Source of the DNA: JACKII01 sp041687435
Lineage (GTDB): Bacteria > Pseudomonadota > Alphaproteobacteria > Bin95
Assembly (NCBI GenBank): GCA_041687435.1
Contig: JAWLBX010000018.1
Span: 1 to 64,000 of the forward strand
Reading direction: 5' to 3'
Length of the DNA: 64,000 nt
This document shows, one piece after another, positions 15,964 through 25,359 of this stretch (position 1 is the stretch's first letter; every line of letters begins with the position of its first letter). The notes beneath the pieces were generated by a model. The model saw only the letters and a program-made list of their open reading frames with translations. It ran no database searches and was not told the origin of the DNA. A program made the translations under genes and the position numbers.

Positions 15964-17634
15964 ATGACAGACAGCCTTCGCATCGCGCTCGCCCAGATCA
16001 ACCCGATCGTTGGCGACGTTCCCGGCAATGCCAACAAGATTCGCGCCGCACGGGCTGAAGCCGCGGCCCAGAATGCCGATCTCGTCGTCTATGGCGAGCT
16101 TGTGCTGGCGGGGTATCCACCGGAAGACCTGGTGCTAAAACCAGCCTTTCAGGATGCCTGCCGCGCGGCGGCGGAGGCGCTGGCCGCCGAAACCGCCGAC
16201 GGTGGACCGGCCATGCTGCTGACGACACCATGGGTCGCTGACGGCATGCTCTATAACGCCGTGCTGTTGGCCGATCAGGGGCAGGTACAGGCGGTTCGTT
16301 TCAAAGTCGACCTGCCGAATTATGGCGTTTTCGACGAAAAGCGCGTGTTCGCGCCAGGACCAATGCCAGGCCCGATCAATTTCCGCGACGTGCGGCTGGG
16401 CGTGCCGATTTGCGAGGATATCTGGAGCGAGTCGGTGGTGGAATGCCTGGAGGAGTCCGGGGCGGAACTGCTGCTGGTGCCGAACGGATCCCCCTTCGAG
16501 GTGGACAAGCCGGATGTGCGCCTGAACCACGTCGTCGCCCGCATCACCGAAAGCGGCCTGCCAGTCGCCTATATCAACCAGATCGGCGGGCAGGACGAAC
16601 TGGCCTTTGACGGCGCCAGCTTTGTTGTCAATGCCGACCGCACGCTGGCGCTGCAAATGGATAGCTGGCGCGAGGAAGTTCTGGTTACCGAATGGACACG
16701 CGAGGCCGATGGTGTCTGGCGCTGCGCCCAGGGCGAAATCGTGCCAGCGCGCGACCGTTCGGAACAGGTGTATCAGGCTGCGATGCTGGCGCTGCGCGAT
16801 TACGTCAACAAGAACGGATTTCCGGGCGTTCTGATCGGCCTTTCCGGCGGCATCGATTCCGCCCTCTCTGCCGCCATTGCGGTGGACGCACTCGGGGCGG
16901 ACCGGGTGCATTGCGTGATGATGCCCTCTCCCTACACCAGCCAGGAATCGCTGGATGACGCGCAGGGCGTAGCCGATGCACTGGGCATGCGCTACGACAC
17001 GATCAATATCGGCCCGGCCATGCAGGCGTTCGAGCAAATGCTGAAGCCTGTTTTTGCGGGCCGCGAGCCGGACGTGACGGAGGAAAACATTCAGGCCCGC
17101 GCCCGTGGCGTCATCCTGATGGCGATGTCGAACAAATTCGGCCACATGGTGCTGTCGACCGGCAACAAGTCGGAAATGTCCGTCGGATACGCAACGCTCT
17201 ATGGTGACATGTGCGGCGGCTATAACGTCCTGAAAGATATCTACAAAACGACCGTGTTCCAAATCAGCCGCTGGCGCAACGAGAACAAGCCCGCGTCGGC
17301 CCTGGGTGCGGATGGCGTCATAATCCCCTGGAACATCATCACCAAACCGCCAACTGCGGAACTGCGCCACGACCAGAAGGATGAGGATTCCCTCCCCCCC
17401 TACGATCATCTGGACGACATCCTGCATTGCTTTATCGAAAAGGAAATGCGCGTGGAGGAAGTGACCGCGCGCGGGCATGATGCGGAGACCGTGAAACGCA
17501 TCTGGCGCCTGCTCGACATTGCCGAATACAAGCGCCGGCAGGCGCCGCCCGGCGTCAAAATCACCAGCCGCAATTTTGGCCGCGACCGGCGCTATCCGAT
17601 CACCAACGCTTTCCGGCACGTGGCGGCTTCGTGA
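15964..17634 (+). CDS. nadE: Glutamine-dependent NAD+ synthetase
   Basis: A 556-residue two-domain enzyme. The N-terminal nitrilase-like glutaminase domain has the catalytic triad positions: Glu in VVYGELVLAGYPPEDL (about residue 45), Lys in VDLPNYGVFDEKRVF (about 115-129) and Cys in GVPICEDIW (about 148-156). The C-terminal ATP pyrophosphatase domain has the P-loop GLSGGIDSALSAAIA (about 294-308) and STGNKSEMSVGYATLYGD (about 396-413). It amidates nicotinate adenine dinucleotide using glutamine. It follows the phosphoribosyltransferase closely and its stop overlaps the gltX start by 4 bases (GTGA). Confidence 0.97.
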   Translation: MTDSLRIALAQINPIVGDVPGNANKIRAARAEAAAQNADLVVYGELVLAGYPPEDLVLKPAFQDACRAAAEALAAETADGGPAMLLTTPWVADGMLYNAVLLADQGQVQAVRFKVDLPNYGVFDEKRVFAPGPMPGPINFRDVRLGVPICEDIWSESVVECLEESGAELLLVPNGSPFEVDKPDVRLNHVVARITESGLPVAYINQIGGQDELAFDGASFVVNADRTLALQMDSWREEVLVTEWTREADGVWRCAQGEIVPARDRSEQVYQAAMLALRDYVNKNGFPGVLIGLSGGIDSALSAAIAVDALGADRVHCVMMPSPYTSQESLDDAQGVADALGMRYDTINIGPAMQAFEQMLKPVFAGREPDVTEENIQARARGVILMAMSNKFGHMVLSTGNKSEMSVGYATLYGDMCGGYNVLKDIYKTTVFQISRWRNENKPASALGADGVIIPWNIITKPPTAELRHDQKDEDSLPPYDHLDDILHCFIEKEMRVEEVTARGHDAETVKRIWRLLDIAEYKRRQAPPGVKITSRNFGRDRRYPITNAFRHVAAS

Positions 17635-18962
17635 CCGTGATCTGCCGTTTCGCCCCCTCCCCCACTGGCTATCTGCATGTCGGCAACGCCCGTGTCGCGC
17701 TGCTGAACTGGCTGCTGGCACGCAAGGCCGGCGGCACGTTCATCCTGAGGCTGGACGACACCGACACCGAGCGCTCGACCGATGCCTTCGCCGCCGCAAT
17801 CCGCGAAGATATGGCATGGCTCGGCCTGGCCTGGGATCGCAGCTTCCGCCAAGTGGACCGCATGGCCCGTTACGTGGCAGAGTTCGAGCGGTTGAAGGTC
17901 ATGGGCCGCCTCTACCCGTGTTATGAAACGCCGGAAGAGCTGGGCCTGAAACGCAAGAGCCAACTGGCCCAAGGCTTGCCGCCAAAATATGACCGTGCCG
18001 CCCTGAAACTGACCGATGCGCAACAGGCCGCCTTCGAGGCCGAGGGCCGCCGCCCGCACTGGCGCTTCCTGTTGGAAGACGGCGACATCGCCTGGGACGA
18101 CGCGGTGCGCGGGCCGGTAAAATTCGAGGCCGCCAACCTGACCGACCCGGTGCTGGTGCGCGAGGACGGGCGGCCGCTTTACACCTTTTCCTCCTGCGTC
18201 GACGATGTGGATGAGGGCGTGACCCACGTGCTGCGCGGCGAGGACCATGTTTCCAACACTGCGGTGCAAGTGCAGGTGATCCGCACGTTGGGTGGCGACA
18301 CGTCTGCCATCACTTTTGCCCACCTCTCCCTGCTGACCGGCGCATCCGGTCAGGGTCTGTCGAAGCGCGAAGGCTCGCTATCGCTGCGGGATCTGCGGGC
18401 GGATGGGGTTGAGGCAATGGCCATCAACGCCCTGCTTGCCCGCCTAGGCACGCCAGACCCGGTGGAGCCGGTAGCCTCGCTGGAAGCGCTGGTCGAAACG
18501 TTCGACCTTTCCCGTTTCGGCCGGGCCACGCCGAAATTCGACCCGGCGGAGTTGTGGCGGCTGAACCATGGGCTGCTGGCGGCAAGCGACTTCGCTCAGG
18601 TCCAGCCGCGCCTGCCCAAAGGCGCGACTGAAGCCGAATGGCTTGCCGTGCGCGGCAACATCGAAAAACTGGCGGATTTTTCCGACTGGCAAACCGTCTG
18701 GACCGGACCGGTTACGCCCGTTGTCGAGGAACCGGACTATATGGCAGAAGCCGCCAAGGCGTTGCCGCCCGAGCCATGGGATGCCACGACCTGGAAAACC
18801 TGGACCAATGCCCTGAAGGCCGCTACCGGCCGCAAGGGCAAGGCCCTGTTCCGCCCCCTGCGCCTCGCGCTCACCGGCCGCGAGCATGGGCCCGAAATGG
18901 CGGCGCTGCTGCCGCTCATCGGCCGGGAAAAGGCGCTGGAACGGCTGGATAGCGCCCATTAG
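17631..18962 (+). CDS. gltX: Glutamyl-tRNA synthetase (alphaproteobacterial second form)
   Basis: A 443-residue class I aminoacyl-tRNA synthetase that starts with GTG inside the nadE stop. The HIGH motif appears as HVGN in SPTGYLHVGNARVALLNW (about residues 9-26), and the KMSKS loop as GLSKREGSLSLRDLR (about 242-256). A glycine replaces the first lysine; this GLSKR form is what I recall of one of the two GltX paralogues in alphaproteobacteria. The C-terminal half is the helical anticodon-binding domain. It charges tRNA-Glu, or possibly tRNA-Gln for later amidation; the sequence does not decide. Confidence 0.93.
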   Translation: MTVICRFAPSPTGYLHVGNARVALLNWLLARKAGGTFILRLDDTDTERSTDAFAAAIREDMAWLGLAWDRSFRQVDRMARYVAEFERLKVMGRLYPCYETPEELGLKRKSQLAQGLPPKYDRAALKLTDAQQAAFEAEGRRPHWRFLLEDGDIAWDDAVRGPVKFEAANLTDPVLVREDGRPLYTFSSCVDDVDEGVTHVLRGEDHVSNTAVQVQVIRTLGGDTSAITFAHLSLLTGASGQGLSKREGSLSLRDLRADGVEAMAINALLARLGTPDPVEPVASLEALVETFDLSRFGRATPKFDPAELWRLNHGLLAASDFAQVQPRLPKGATEAEWLAVRGNIEKLADFSDWQTVWTGPVTPVVEEPDYMAEAAKALPPEPWDATTWKTWTNALKAATGRKGKALFRPLRLALTGREHGPEMAALLPLIGREKALERLDSAH

Positions 18963-18987
18963 TCCTATAGCGTCCATAGTCAAACCC

Positions 18988-19088
18988 CGTCATTGCGAGA
19001 CATAGCCGAAGCAATCCAGGCAGGCTCCTGCACCGCCTGGGGTAATCCCTCTGGGTTGCTTCGTCGGCTGCGCCTCCTCGCAATAACG
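18988..19088. repeat. Palindromic intergenic repeat element
   Basis: A left arm reading CGTCATTGCGAG...CCGAAGCAATCCAG (18988-19019) and a right arm CTGGGTTGCTTCGTCGGCTG...CTCGCAATAACG (19051-19088, read in part) are inverted repeats of each other with a few gaps. This is the widespread 'GTCATTGCGAG / GAAGCAATCC' type of palindromic repeat found between genes of many bacteria. It sits between gltX and cimA and would fold into a long hairpin in the transcript. Confidence 0.75.
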
Positions 19089-19113
19089 AAATGGGGATGG
19101 CTGGAGAAATAAC

Positions 19114-20706
19114 ATGACCGACCGCCTCTATATCTTCGACACGACGCTGCGCGACGGCAATCAGACCCAGGGCGTCGATTTCGGCGTCAGCGACAAGATT
19201 GCCATTGCCCGCGCACTCGACCGGCTGGGCATTGACTATGTCGAGGGTGGCTGGCCGGGTGCAAACCCCACGGATGACACCTTCTTCGCCCAGCCACCGG
19301 CGCTGACCAAGGCAAAACTGACGGCGTTTGGCATGACCCGGCGCAGCGGCCGCTCCGCCGCGAACGACCCGGGCTTGGCGGTAACGCTGCGCAGTAAGGT
19401 CGATACGATCTGTCTGGTGGGCAAGACCCATGACCGCCACGCCAAAACCGCGCTGGGTGTCGAGCTGGACGAAAACCTGGACATGATCCGCGATTCCATC
19501 GCCGAGATCGTGAAACGCGGCAAGGAAGCCCTGTTCGACGCCGAGCACTTTTTTGACGGCTACAAGGCCAACCCATCCTATGCCTTGCAGGCGATCCAGG
19601 CGGCCTATGATGCCGGTGCGCGCTGGGTGGTGCTGTGCGACACCAATGGCGGCACCCTGCCGGACGAGGTCCACCGCATTGTGACCGCAGTTGCCGGGCA
19701 TATCCCGGGCGAGCGGCTCGGCATTCACACCCACAACGATACCGAAAATGCCGTTGCCAACTCGCTGGCCGCGATCGAGGCGGGCTGCCGTCAGGTGCAG
19801 GGCACGATCAACGGCCTGGGCGAGCGCTGCGGCAACGCCAACCTCATCTCGCTGCTGCCGACGCTGATGCTGAAGAAAGGGTTTGAGACCGGCATTCCCA
19901 AGGACGGCCTGCCAAAGCTGACCGAAATCAGCCACATGCTGGAGGAGCGTCTGAACCGCGCGCCGAACCGGCACGCGCCCTATGTCGGCGCCAGTGCCTT
20001 TGCCCACAAGGCGGGGCTGCATGTCTCGGCAGTGGAGAAAGACCCGAGCCTCTACGAACACATCGACCCGGCCCTGGTGGGTAACCGCCGGCAAATCATT
20101 GTGTCGGACCAGTCAGGTCGGGCCAACATCCTATCCAACTTCCGCGACATGGGGATTGAGATCGCAGCGAACGATCCCCGCGTCGCCCGGCTGGTGGACG
20201 AGGTGAAGGAGCGGGAGTTTCAGGGCTATGCCTATGATGGCGCCGCCGCCTCGTTTGCCTTGCTGGCGCACCGGCTGGTAGGGGAAGTCCAAGACTACTT
20301 CCAGCTCGACGGTTTCCGCGTCATCGACGAACGGCGGGTGAATGCCAAGGGCGACCTGATCACCCTATCCGAAGCCACGGTCAAGGTCACCGTCGGCGGC
20401 CATCAGTCCATGACCGTGGCGGAAGGCAATGGCCCGGTGAACGCGCTGGATGCTGCGCTGCGCAAGGTGCTCGTACCGCATTACAAGCCGCTGCACGGCA
20501 TGCGGCTGGTGGATTACAAGGTACGTATCCTGACACCAACCGACGGCACGGCGGCCGTCACCCGCGTCATGATTGAAAGCGCCGACGCGGATGACGAGCG
20601 CTGGACCACGGTCGGCGTCAGCGGCAATATCATCAACGCCTCCTACGAAGCTCTGAACGATGCCGTGACTTATCTGCTGTTGCAGAAGGGAGTTAAGGCG
20701 CTGTGA
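19114..20706 (+). CDS. cimA: Citramalate synthase
   Basis: A 530-residue LeuA-type enzyme. The HMGL-like barrel starts with IFDTTLRDGNQTQGVDF (about residues 6-22) and has YVEGGWPGANPTD, AEHFFDGYKANP (about 144-155), the metal-binding HTHNDTENAVANS (about 208-220) and GLGERCGNANL (about 235-245). The EGG-WPG-N-P form and the AEHFFDGY block distinguish citramalate synthase from isopropylmalate and homocitrate synthases. A C-terminal regulatory LeuA dimer domain (about 395-530) is present. It condenses pyruvate and acetyl-CoA to citramalate, feeding isoleucine synthesis. Confidence 0.94.
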   Translation: MTDRLYIFDTTLRDGNQTQGVDFGVSDKIAIARALDRLGIDYVEGGWPGANPTDDTFFAQPPALTKAKLTAFGMTRRSGRSAANDPGLAVTLRSKVDTICLVGKTHDRHAKTALGVELDENLDMIRDSIAEIVKRGKEALFDAEHFFDGYKANPSYALQAIQAAYDAGARWVVLCDTNGGTLPDEVHRIVTAVAGHIPGERLGIHTHNDTENAVANSLAAIEAGCRQVQGTINGLGERCGNANLISLLPTLMLKKGFETGIPKDGLPKLTEISHMLEERLNRAPNRHAPYVGASAFAHKAGLHVSAVEKDPSLYEHIDPALVGNRRQIIVSDQSGRANILSNFRDMGIEIAANDPRVARLVDEVKEREFQGYAYDGAAASFALLAHRLVGEVQDYFQLDGFRVIDERRVNAKGDLITLSEATVKVTVGGHQSMTVAEGNGPVNALDAALRKVLVPHYKPLHGMRLVDYKVRILTPTDGTAAVTRVMIESADADDERWTTVGVSGNIINASYEALNDAVTYLLLQKGVKAL

Positions 20707-20715
20707 GTCGCTTGC

Positions 20716-20748
20716 TTGCTTCATCGCCTGCGGCTGGCCGCAATGACG
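20716..20748. repeat. Half-copy of the palindromic intergenic repeat
   Basis: TTGCTTCATCGCCTGCGGCT followed by GGCCGCAATGACG matches the right arm of the repeat at 18988-19088 with a few changes; the left arm is missing. It lies between cimA and trmJ, so the same short region carries one full and one decayed copy. Confidence 0.65.
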
Positions 20749-20762
20749 CCGGAAAGTGAACC

Positions 20763-21539
20763 ATGGCCGGCACCGATCACACAAGGCCCGCGGTGGCCGA
20801 TCCCGGCCCCGCCATCATCCTCGTAGCCCCACAACTTGGCGAGAACATTGGCACCACTGCGCGCGCCATGTGGAATTGCGGGCTCGCCGACCTGCGTCTG
20901 GTCGCACCGCGCGACGGCTGGCCGAATGAAAAGGCTGTAGCCGCTGCTTCCGGCGCCGACGTGGTGTTGGATAGAGCCCGCGTGTTCGACACCACGGCGG
21001 AAGCTGTTGCGGATATCGAACGGCTCTACGCCACCACCGCACGCCGCCGCGACATGGTCAAGCCGGTGTTCACACCCCGCGGCCTCGCCGGGCAGATGCG
21101 GGCAGATATGGGGTGTGGCGAGCGGGTTGGCGTGCTGTTCGGGGCAGAACGCTCCGGCCTCGTGAATGAGGATGTGATGCGCGCTTACGGCATTGTCACC
21201 GTTCCGCTAAACCCCGCCTTCACCAGCCTGAACCTAGCCCAGGCTGTGCTGTTGATCGGCTATGAATGGTACACGTCAGCCGACGAAACTCCGCCAGGCG
21301 TGTTGGAAATCGGCGAAGGCACCCCCGCCACCCAGGCGGAAATCGACGGCCTGCTGGACCATCTGGATCACGAACTGACCCTGGCCGAATATTACCGCGA
21401 GCCGAACCTGCGGCCTACCATGCAGCGCAACCTGCACAACGTCTTTCGCCGGGCGAACATGACCGAGCAGGAAGTGCGCTCCTTCCGCGGCGTCGTCGCC
21501 CGCCTGGCAGAATGGCGCGGGCGGCGGCCGCAGAAGTAA
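20763..21539 (+). CDS. trmJ: tRNA (cytidine/uridine-2'-O-)-methyltransferase TrmJ
   Basis: A 258-residue SPOUT-class RNA methyltransferase. Motif 1 is PQLGENIGTTARAMWNCGLADLRLV (read in part, about residues 22-46), motif 2 is GVLFGAERSGLVNEDV (about 121-136), and motif 3 is VPLNPAFTSLNLAQAVLLIGYEW (about 145-167, read in part), giving the trefoil-knot SAM site. A C-terminal extension (about 185-258) with LDHLDHELTLAEY fits TrmJ, which methylates position 32 of several tRNAs. Length matches the family. Confidence 0.92.
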   Translation: MAGTDHTRPAVADPGPAIILVAPQLGENIGTTARAMWNCGLADLRLVAPRDGWPNEKAVAAASGADVVLDRARVFDTTAEAVADIERLYATTARRRDMVKPVFTPRGLAGQMRADMGCGERVGVLFGAERSGLVNEDVMRAYGIVTVPLNPAFTSLNLAQAVLLIGYEWYTSADETPPGVLEIGEGTPATQAEIDGLLDHLDHELTLAEYYREPNLRPTMQRNLHNVFRRANMTEQEVRSFRGVVARLAEWRGRRPQK

Positions 21540-21549
21540 CGCGCGGCTC

Positions 21550-22677
21550 CTACCCGGCCAGTGCGGACATGCGCTCCTTCAGCACGTTTTCCGTGCCCTG
21601 GATCAGGTCGGCCATGATCTCCGCCGCTGGCCGAACCGCCTTGATCATGCCGATGCCCTGGCCGGCAAAGCCGGGGTTCACGTCCTGCGCACGGCCGGCC
21701 AGGTTCGCTGCCACCAACGCCGGGCGTGAGACCTGCCCCTGGTAGGGCATGGGCAACGGCTCATGCTCGCTGTCGGCCCAAAGCTGGGTCCATTTCGACT
21801 TGATCATGCGCGCCGGCTTGCCGGTGACGGCGCGGGAGACAGTCGTACCCTCCTCATTCGCCTCGACAATGGCCTGCTTCTGGCCTGGCAGGATGCCCGC
21901 CTCCTCGCTGGCGAGGAAGGCCGAGCCGATCCAGACACCGCTGGCGCCCAGCATCATCGCTGCCGCAATGCCCCGGCCATCGCTGATGCCGCCGGCGCCA
22001 AGCACCGGCACCTTGTCGCCGACTGCATCCACCACCTGCGGAATCAGCGCAAGCGTGCCGATAGGCGAGTTGTGGCCGCCGCCGTCATGCCCTTGCGCCA
22101 CCACCGCGTCGATGCCGACCGGCACCACTTGCAAGGCATGGCGCACGGTACCGACAACGCAGATGACCTTGGTACCGTTCGCCTTCAGCCGCTCCATCCA
22201 AGGCTGCGGACTGCCGAGGCCGCTGGCATAGACCGGCACTTTTTCCTCGATGATGACGTCCATCTGCGCTTCGAAGAACTCCTTGGACAGCATGGCAGGT
22301 CCATCCTGGTCCGGCCAAATATCCTTCGGGTCTGCGGGCGCGATACCCTCGCTTGCCAGAAAGTCACCGGCAAACGCCTGCAGTTCTGGCAGCAGATCCT
22401 GAGGCAGCGGCCCGTTGCTCGGACCTTTCAGGCTGGCGCCGCGCCGCACCGAGGCCGGCAGTAGGGTATCGACACCAAACGGTTTGTCGGTCAGTGAGCG
22501 CGTGCGTTGGATCCATTCGCGCAACTGCCGCGGCCCGGCACTGGCACAACCCAACACGCCGAGGCCGCCGGCGTTAGAGACCGCCGCCGCCAGCTCCGGC
22601 GTGCTGGCCGTCCCCATTCCGGCAAGGACGAGGGGATAGTCAATGCCGAACAGGTCACAAATCGGGGTGCGGAACAT
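21550..22677 (-). CDS. Nitronate monooxygenase (NPD family)
   Basis: A 375-residue FMN-dependent barrel enzyme. It opens TPICDLFGIDYPLVLAGMG and has AAVSNAGGLGVLGCASA (about residues 31-47), GSPQPWMERLKANGTKVI, the AQGHDGGGHNS phosphate/FMN loop (about 193-203) and VLGAGGISDGRGIAAAMMLGA (about 224-244, read in part), all typical of nitronate monooxygenase/2-nitropropane dioxygenase-like proteins. These oxidise alkyl nitronates such as propionate-3-nitronate; many relatives act on other substrates. It converges with trmJ, with only 10 bases between stops. Confidence 0.9.
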   Translation of the reverse strand: MFRTPICDLFGIDYPLVLAGMGTASTPELAAAVSNAGGLGVLGCASAGPRQLREWIQRTRSLTDKPFGVDTLLPASVRRGASLKGPSNGPLPQDLLPELQAFAGDFLASEGIAPADPKDIWPDQDGPAMLSKEFFEAQMDVIIEEKVPVYASGLGSPQPWMERLKANGTKVICVVGTVRHALQVVPVGIDAVVAQGHDGGGHNSPIGTLALIPQVVDAVGDKVPVLGAGGISDGRGIAAAMMLGASGVWIGSAFLASEEAGILPGQKQAIVEANEEGTTVSRAVTGKPARMIKSKWTQLWADSEHEPLPMPYQGQVSRPALVAANLAGRAQDVNPGFAGQGIGMIKAVRPAAEIMADLIQGTENVLKERMSALAG

Positions 22678-22756
22678 CGGGCGTTTTCCTCAAAAGTTTG
22701 TCGATTGGGAACGAGATTGACCTGCCGCAGCCTCGCCCGCAAGGGCCATCGCCCGG

Positions 22757-23593
22757 TCAGCGGATTTTCAAAACACCCAACACCGGCCGATGATCGGCAT
22801 AGCCGCGCCGCTCGCGTTCGCAATAGTCCGGACGTTGCATCAGGATCGCCGAACGGCCCTGCCAACCGTGCCCCCGGTCGGCCAGAAACACGAAATCCAT
22901 GATCGAGTTGTAGCGGGCGTCGCATTGGGTACCGGTCGCGGGGCATGTGCCCGCAGCGATGCATGGCGGCTCCAGCCAGATCAAACCAGGAGCGGCCGTG
23001 AAGATCGCGAAGGCCGCATTGCCTGAACGCCGAACCGGATCGTAGTCGAAATTGTAATCGCCGACCAGGATCGCAGGCAGGTTCTGCGACAACACCCAAT
23101 CGCGGATCAGCCGGGCCTGGCGGTTGCGACGGTCCGTGTCACGCCGGTTGAAGTGATTGACGATGAACAGAAACTCCGCCGCAGAGGCGCGATGCTCGAA
23201 CCGCCCGACCAGGGCCTTGCGCGAACCGGGGAAACGGTCGAGTTCGAATACCCGTCGCAATTCCAAGGCCGAGGCGTTGTAGAGCATCGCGACCCTGTCG
23301 TGCTCTCCCTGGCGGGCGAGAATGGCGCGGAAATTCGTTCCGGAACGGCCTGCGGCACTGGCATAGACGGTCAGGTCGGCCTCGCCCCGCACTTCAGCCA
23401 GACCGAACAGATCAACCGCCCCGGCGGCGCTGATTGCTGCGATATCCTCGGCTACCAGAGCCGGGGCCGTATCCGGGTCGGATTCGACATTGAACGAGAC
23501 GACCGCGAGGGTTTCCGCCATGGCCGGATCGAATGCCGCCAAAGCCAACCAAAAGACGGGCGCAAGAAATTGCCGGAGGGACAATCGCTGCAA
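22757..23593 (-). CDS. Exported endonuclease/exonuclease/phosphatase-family protein
   Basis: A 278-residue protein starting at a TTG with GGGAG 10 bases upstream. A signal peptide covers about residues 1-26 (QFLAPVFWLALAAF, cleavage after AMA). The EEP fold's metal and catalytic positions are visible: Asn in SFNVESD, Glu in GLAEVRGEAD, the DxN of VGDYNFDYD (about 185-193) and the final His in YADHRPVLGVL. The family includes DNase I-like nucleases and phosphodiesterases. The periplasmic or extracellular location suggests nucleic-acid or phosphodiester scavenging, an inference. Six cysteines in the C-terminal third (LEPPCIAAGTCPATGTQC region) may form disulfides. Confidence 0.8.
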   Translation of the reverse strand: MQRLSLRQFLAPVFWLALAAFDPAMAETLAVVSFNVESDPDTAPALVAEDIAAISAAGAVDLFGLAEVRGEADLTVYASAAGRSGTNFRAILARQGEHDRVAMLYNASALELRRVFELDRFPGSRKALVGRFEHRASAAEFLFIVNHFNRRDTDRRNRQARLIRDWVLSQNLPAILVGDYNFDYDPVRRSGNAAFAIFTAAPGLIWLEPPCIAAGTCPATGTQCDARYNSIMDFVFLADRGHGWQGRSAILMQRPDYCERERRGYADHRPVLGVLKIR

Positions 23594-23771
23594 GATTGGT
23601 ATTCTCCCGCAGATGCTGGATCAGGATGGATTGGACTATCGGGCATGGCTGCATTCTGACGCCAGAGCTGTTTGTTTGCCGCACTCATCGATAGCATGCT
23701 ACCAATTACGCTGACCGCCCAAACCACCGCCCAAGGCCAAAACACCTCCCAAGGATAGAACACGCGGGCCC

Positions 23772-25322
23772 ATGACGGCAGCCACCGGACAACCGGTATC
23801 GATCCCGACATTCACGACCGCCGCGCGCTGGCTGGCGACCGCGGCGGCGCTGTCGGCGTTCTTTACCTCGATTTTCACCAGTTCGATGACCAACGTCGCC
23901 ATCCCACACGTTATGGGCGCATTTGGCGTTGGCCAAAGCCAGGCGCAATTCCTGTCGACCGCCTTTCTGGCCATGAATACGACTGGCCTGCTGGCCAGTT
24001 CCTGGACGATTGCGAAAATTGGGCAGCGGCAAACCTTTATCCTTGTCATGGCGGTATTTGCTGGCGCCAGCATTCTGTGTTTCATCGCGCCAACACTGGA
24101 AATCCTGATCTTCGGCCGTGTCATACAAGGGTTTGCCGCAGGCCTGTTGCAGCCCTTGGTCATGATGGTGCTGTTCCAGGTCTTCCCGATGGAAAAGCGC
24201 GGGCTGGCCATGGGGCTGTTCAGCATGGGCGTGACCGTGGCCCTGGGCATGGGGCCGGCGCTGGGGGGCGTCGTCATCGATGCGTTCACCTGGCGCGCGA
24301 TCTTCCTGATCCCGATACCTGCCTGCTTTGTCGCCAGTTTTCTCGGGCTCCTGTTCCTGCCGCAGGAGGAGCACAAGACCGAGCCCGGCCGGTTCGACGT
24401 GCTGGGCTTCGCACTGATCAACCTATTCGTGTTCGGCTGGTTCACCTTTCTCGGTAACGGCCAGCGCTGGGGCTGGTTTTCGGACGATCACCTGATCCTG
24501 TTCCTGGTAACGATGGCGGGCGGCATCGGCTTCATCCTCTCCCAACAGCGGCGCAATGCTACACTGTTGGATCTGAGCCTGTTCCGGAATGTGCGGTTCG
24601 TAAACGCACTGGTGGTTTCGTTCCTGTTCGGCTTCGGGAATTTCGCCACCGTCTATTCGTTTTCAATCTTCGGCCAGATCGTCCAGGGCTTTTCCCCAAC
24701 CGTTGCGGGCTCGATGCTGCTGCCAGGCAGCTTCTTTGCAGCGGCGGTGCTGCCGCTGGCGGGCCGGGTGTCGGACAAAATCCCTGCGCCGATGGTGATG
24801 ATTTTCGGCCTGGTGATCATCGTGGCCAGCGTCTCGATGCTGACCGGGGCGGACTCCAACACGGTCTTTGCTTATGTTGCGTTCTCGCTTTTGCTGGGGC
24901 GGCTCGGCTCCGCGTTCGTCTCGCCTGCCGTCAATACGACCGCAGTCGGCGCGCTTGATCCCCAGCATATGCGCCGCGGCGCGGGCGTCACCAATCTGTC
25001 GCTGATGCTGGGCGGCTCCACCGGCATCAGCGTCTATGTGGTGCTGCTGGAAATGCGGATCGAGTTTCACGCCGTCCAGCTGGGCGCAACGCAAACGGCG
25101 GCAAACAGCACCACGGTAGAGATGCTGGGCACGGTCGCCGGCCAGCTTTCACGAGCGGGCCTGCCCGATTCAGCGCAGCAGGGCATCGCGTTGCATTACC
25201 TTGATAGCGTGTTAACCGCCCAGGCGAACATGCTGGGCTTTCAGGACGGTTTTTTCTTTTTGACCATGGTTGCGCTCGCCCCGCTGATCCCGGTGTTGTT
25301 ACTGCTGCGCAAGCGGCGCTAG
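23772..25322 (+). CDS. DHA2-family MFS drug/multidrug exporter
   Basis: A 516-residue protein with about 14 membrane helices. The segment FTSIFTSSMTNVAIPHVMGAFG (read in part, about residues 34-55) corresponds to helix 1 of EmrB/QacA-type exporters (usual D-x-T-x-V-N-x-A-L), followed by FLSTAFLAMNTTGLLAS, GRVIQGFAAGLLQPL (motif near 115-129) and MGPALGGVVIDAFTWRAIFLI (about 157-177, read in part), a motif C equivalent. Such pumps use the proton gradient to export lipophilic compounds. No membrane-fusion (EmrA) gene is adjacent, so it may act alone at the inner membrane. The gene lies immediately before a CYP153-like gene with a 37-base gap. Confidence 0.85.
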   Translation: MTAATGQPVSIPTFTTAARWLATAAALSAFFTSIFTSSMTNVAIPHVMGAFGVGQSQAQFLSTAFLAMNTTGLLASSWTIAKIGQRQTFILVMAVFAGASILCFIAPTLEILIFGRVIQGFAAGLLQPLVMMVLFQVFPMEKRGLAMGLFSMGVTVALGMGPALGGVVIDAFTWRAIFLIPIPACFVASFLGLLFLPQEEHKTEPGRFDVLGFALINLFVFGWFTFLGNGQRWGWFSDDHLILFLVTMAGGIGFILSQQRRNATLLDLSLFRNVRFVNALVVSFLFGFGNFATVYSFSIFGQIVQGFSPTVAGSMLLPGSFFAAAVLPLAGRVSDKIPAPMVMIFGLVIIVASVSMLTGADSNTVFAYVAFSLLLGRLGSAFVSPAVNTTAVGALDPQHMRRGAGVTNLSLMLGGSTGISVYVVLLEMRIEFHAVQLGATQTAANSTTVEMLGTVAGQLSRAGLPDSAQQGIALHYLDSVLTAQANMLGFQDGFFFLTMVALAPLIPVLLLLRKRR

Positions 25323-25359
25323 ACTAGACGCAACAGATCAACAGTTGGGAGTTCGCCTG

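Noticed and set aside
16135..17721. 528-codon minus-strand open frame over nadE
   Set aside because: Shadow of nadE with basic, low-complexity composition and no motif.
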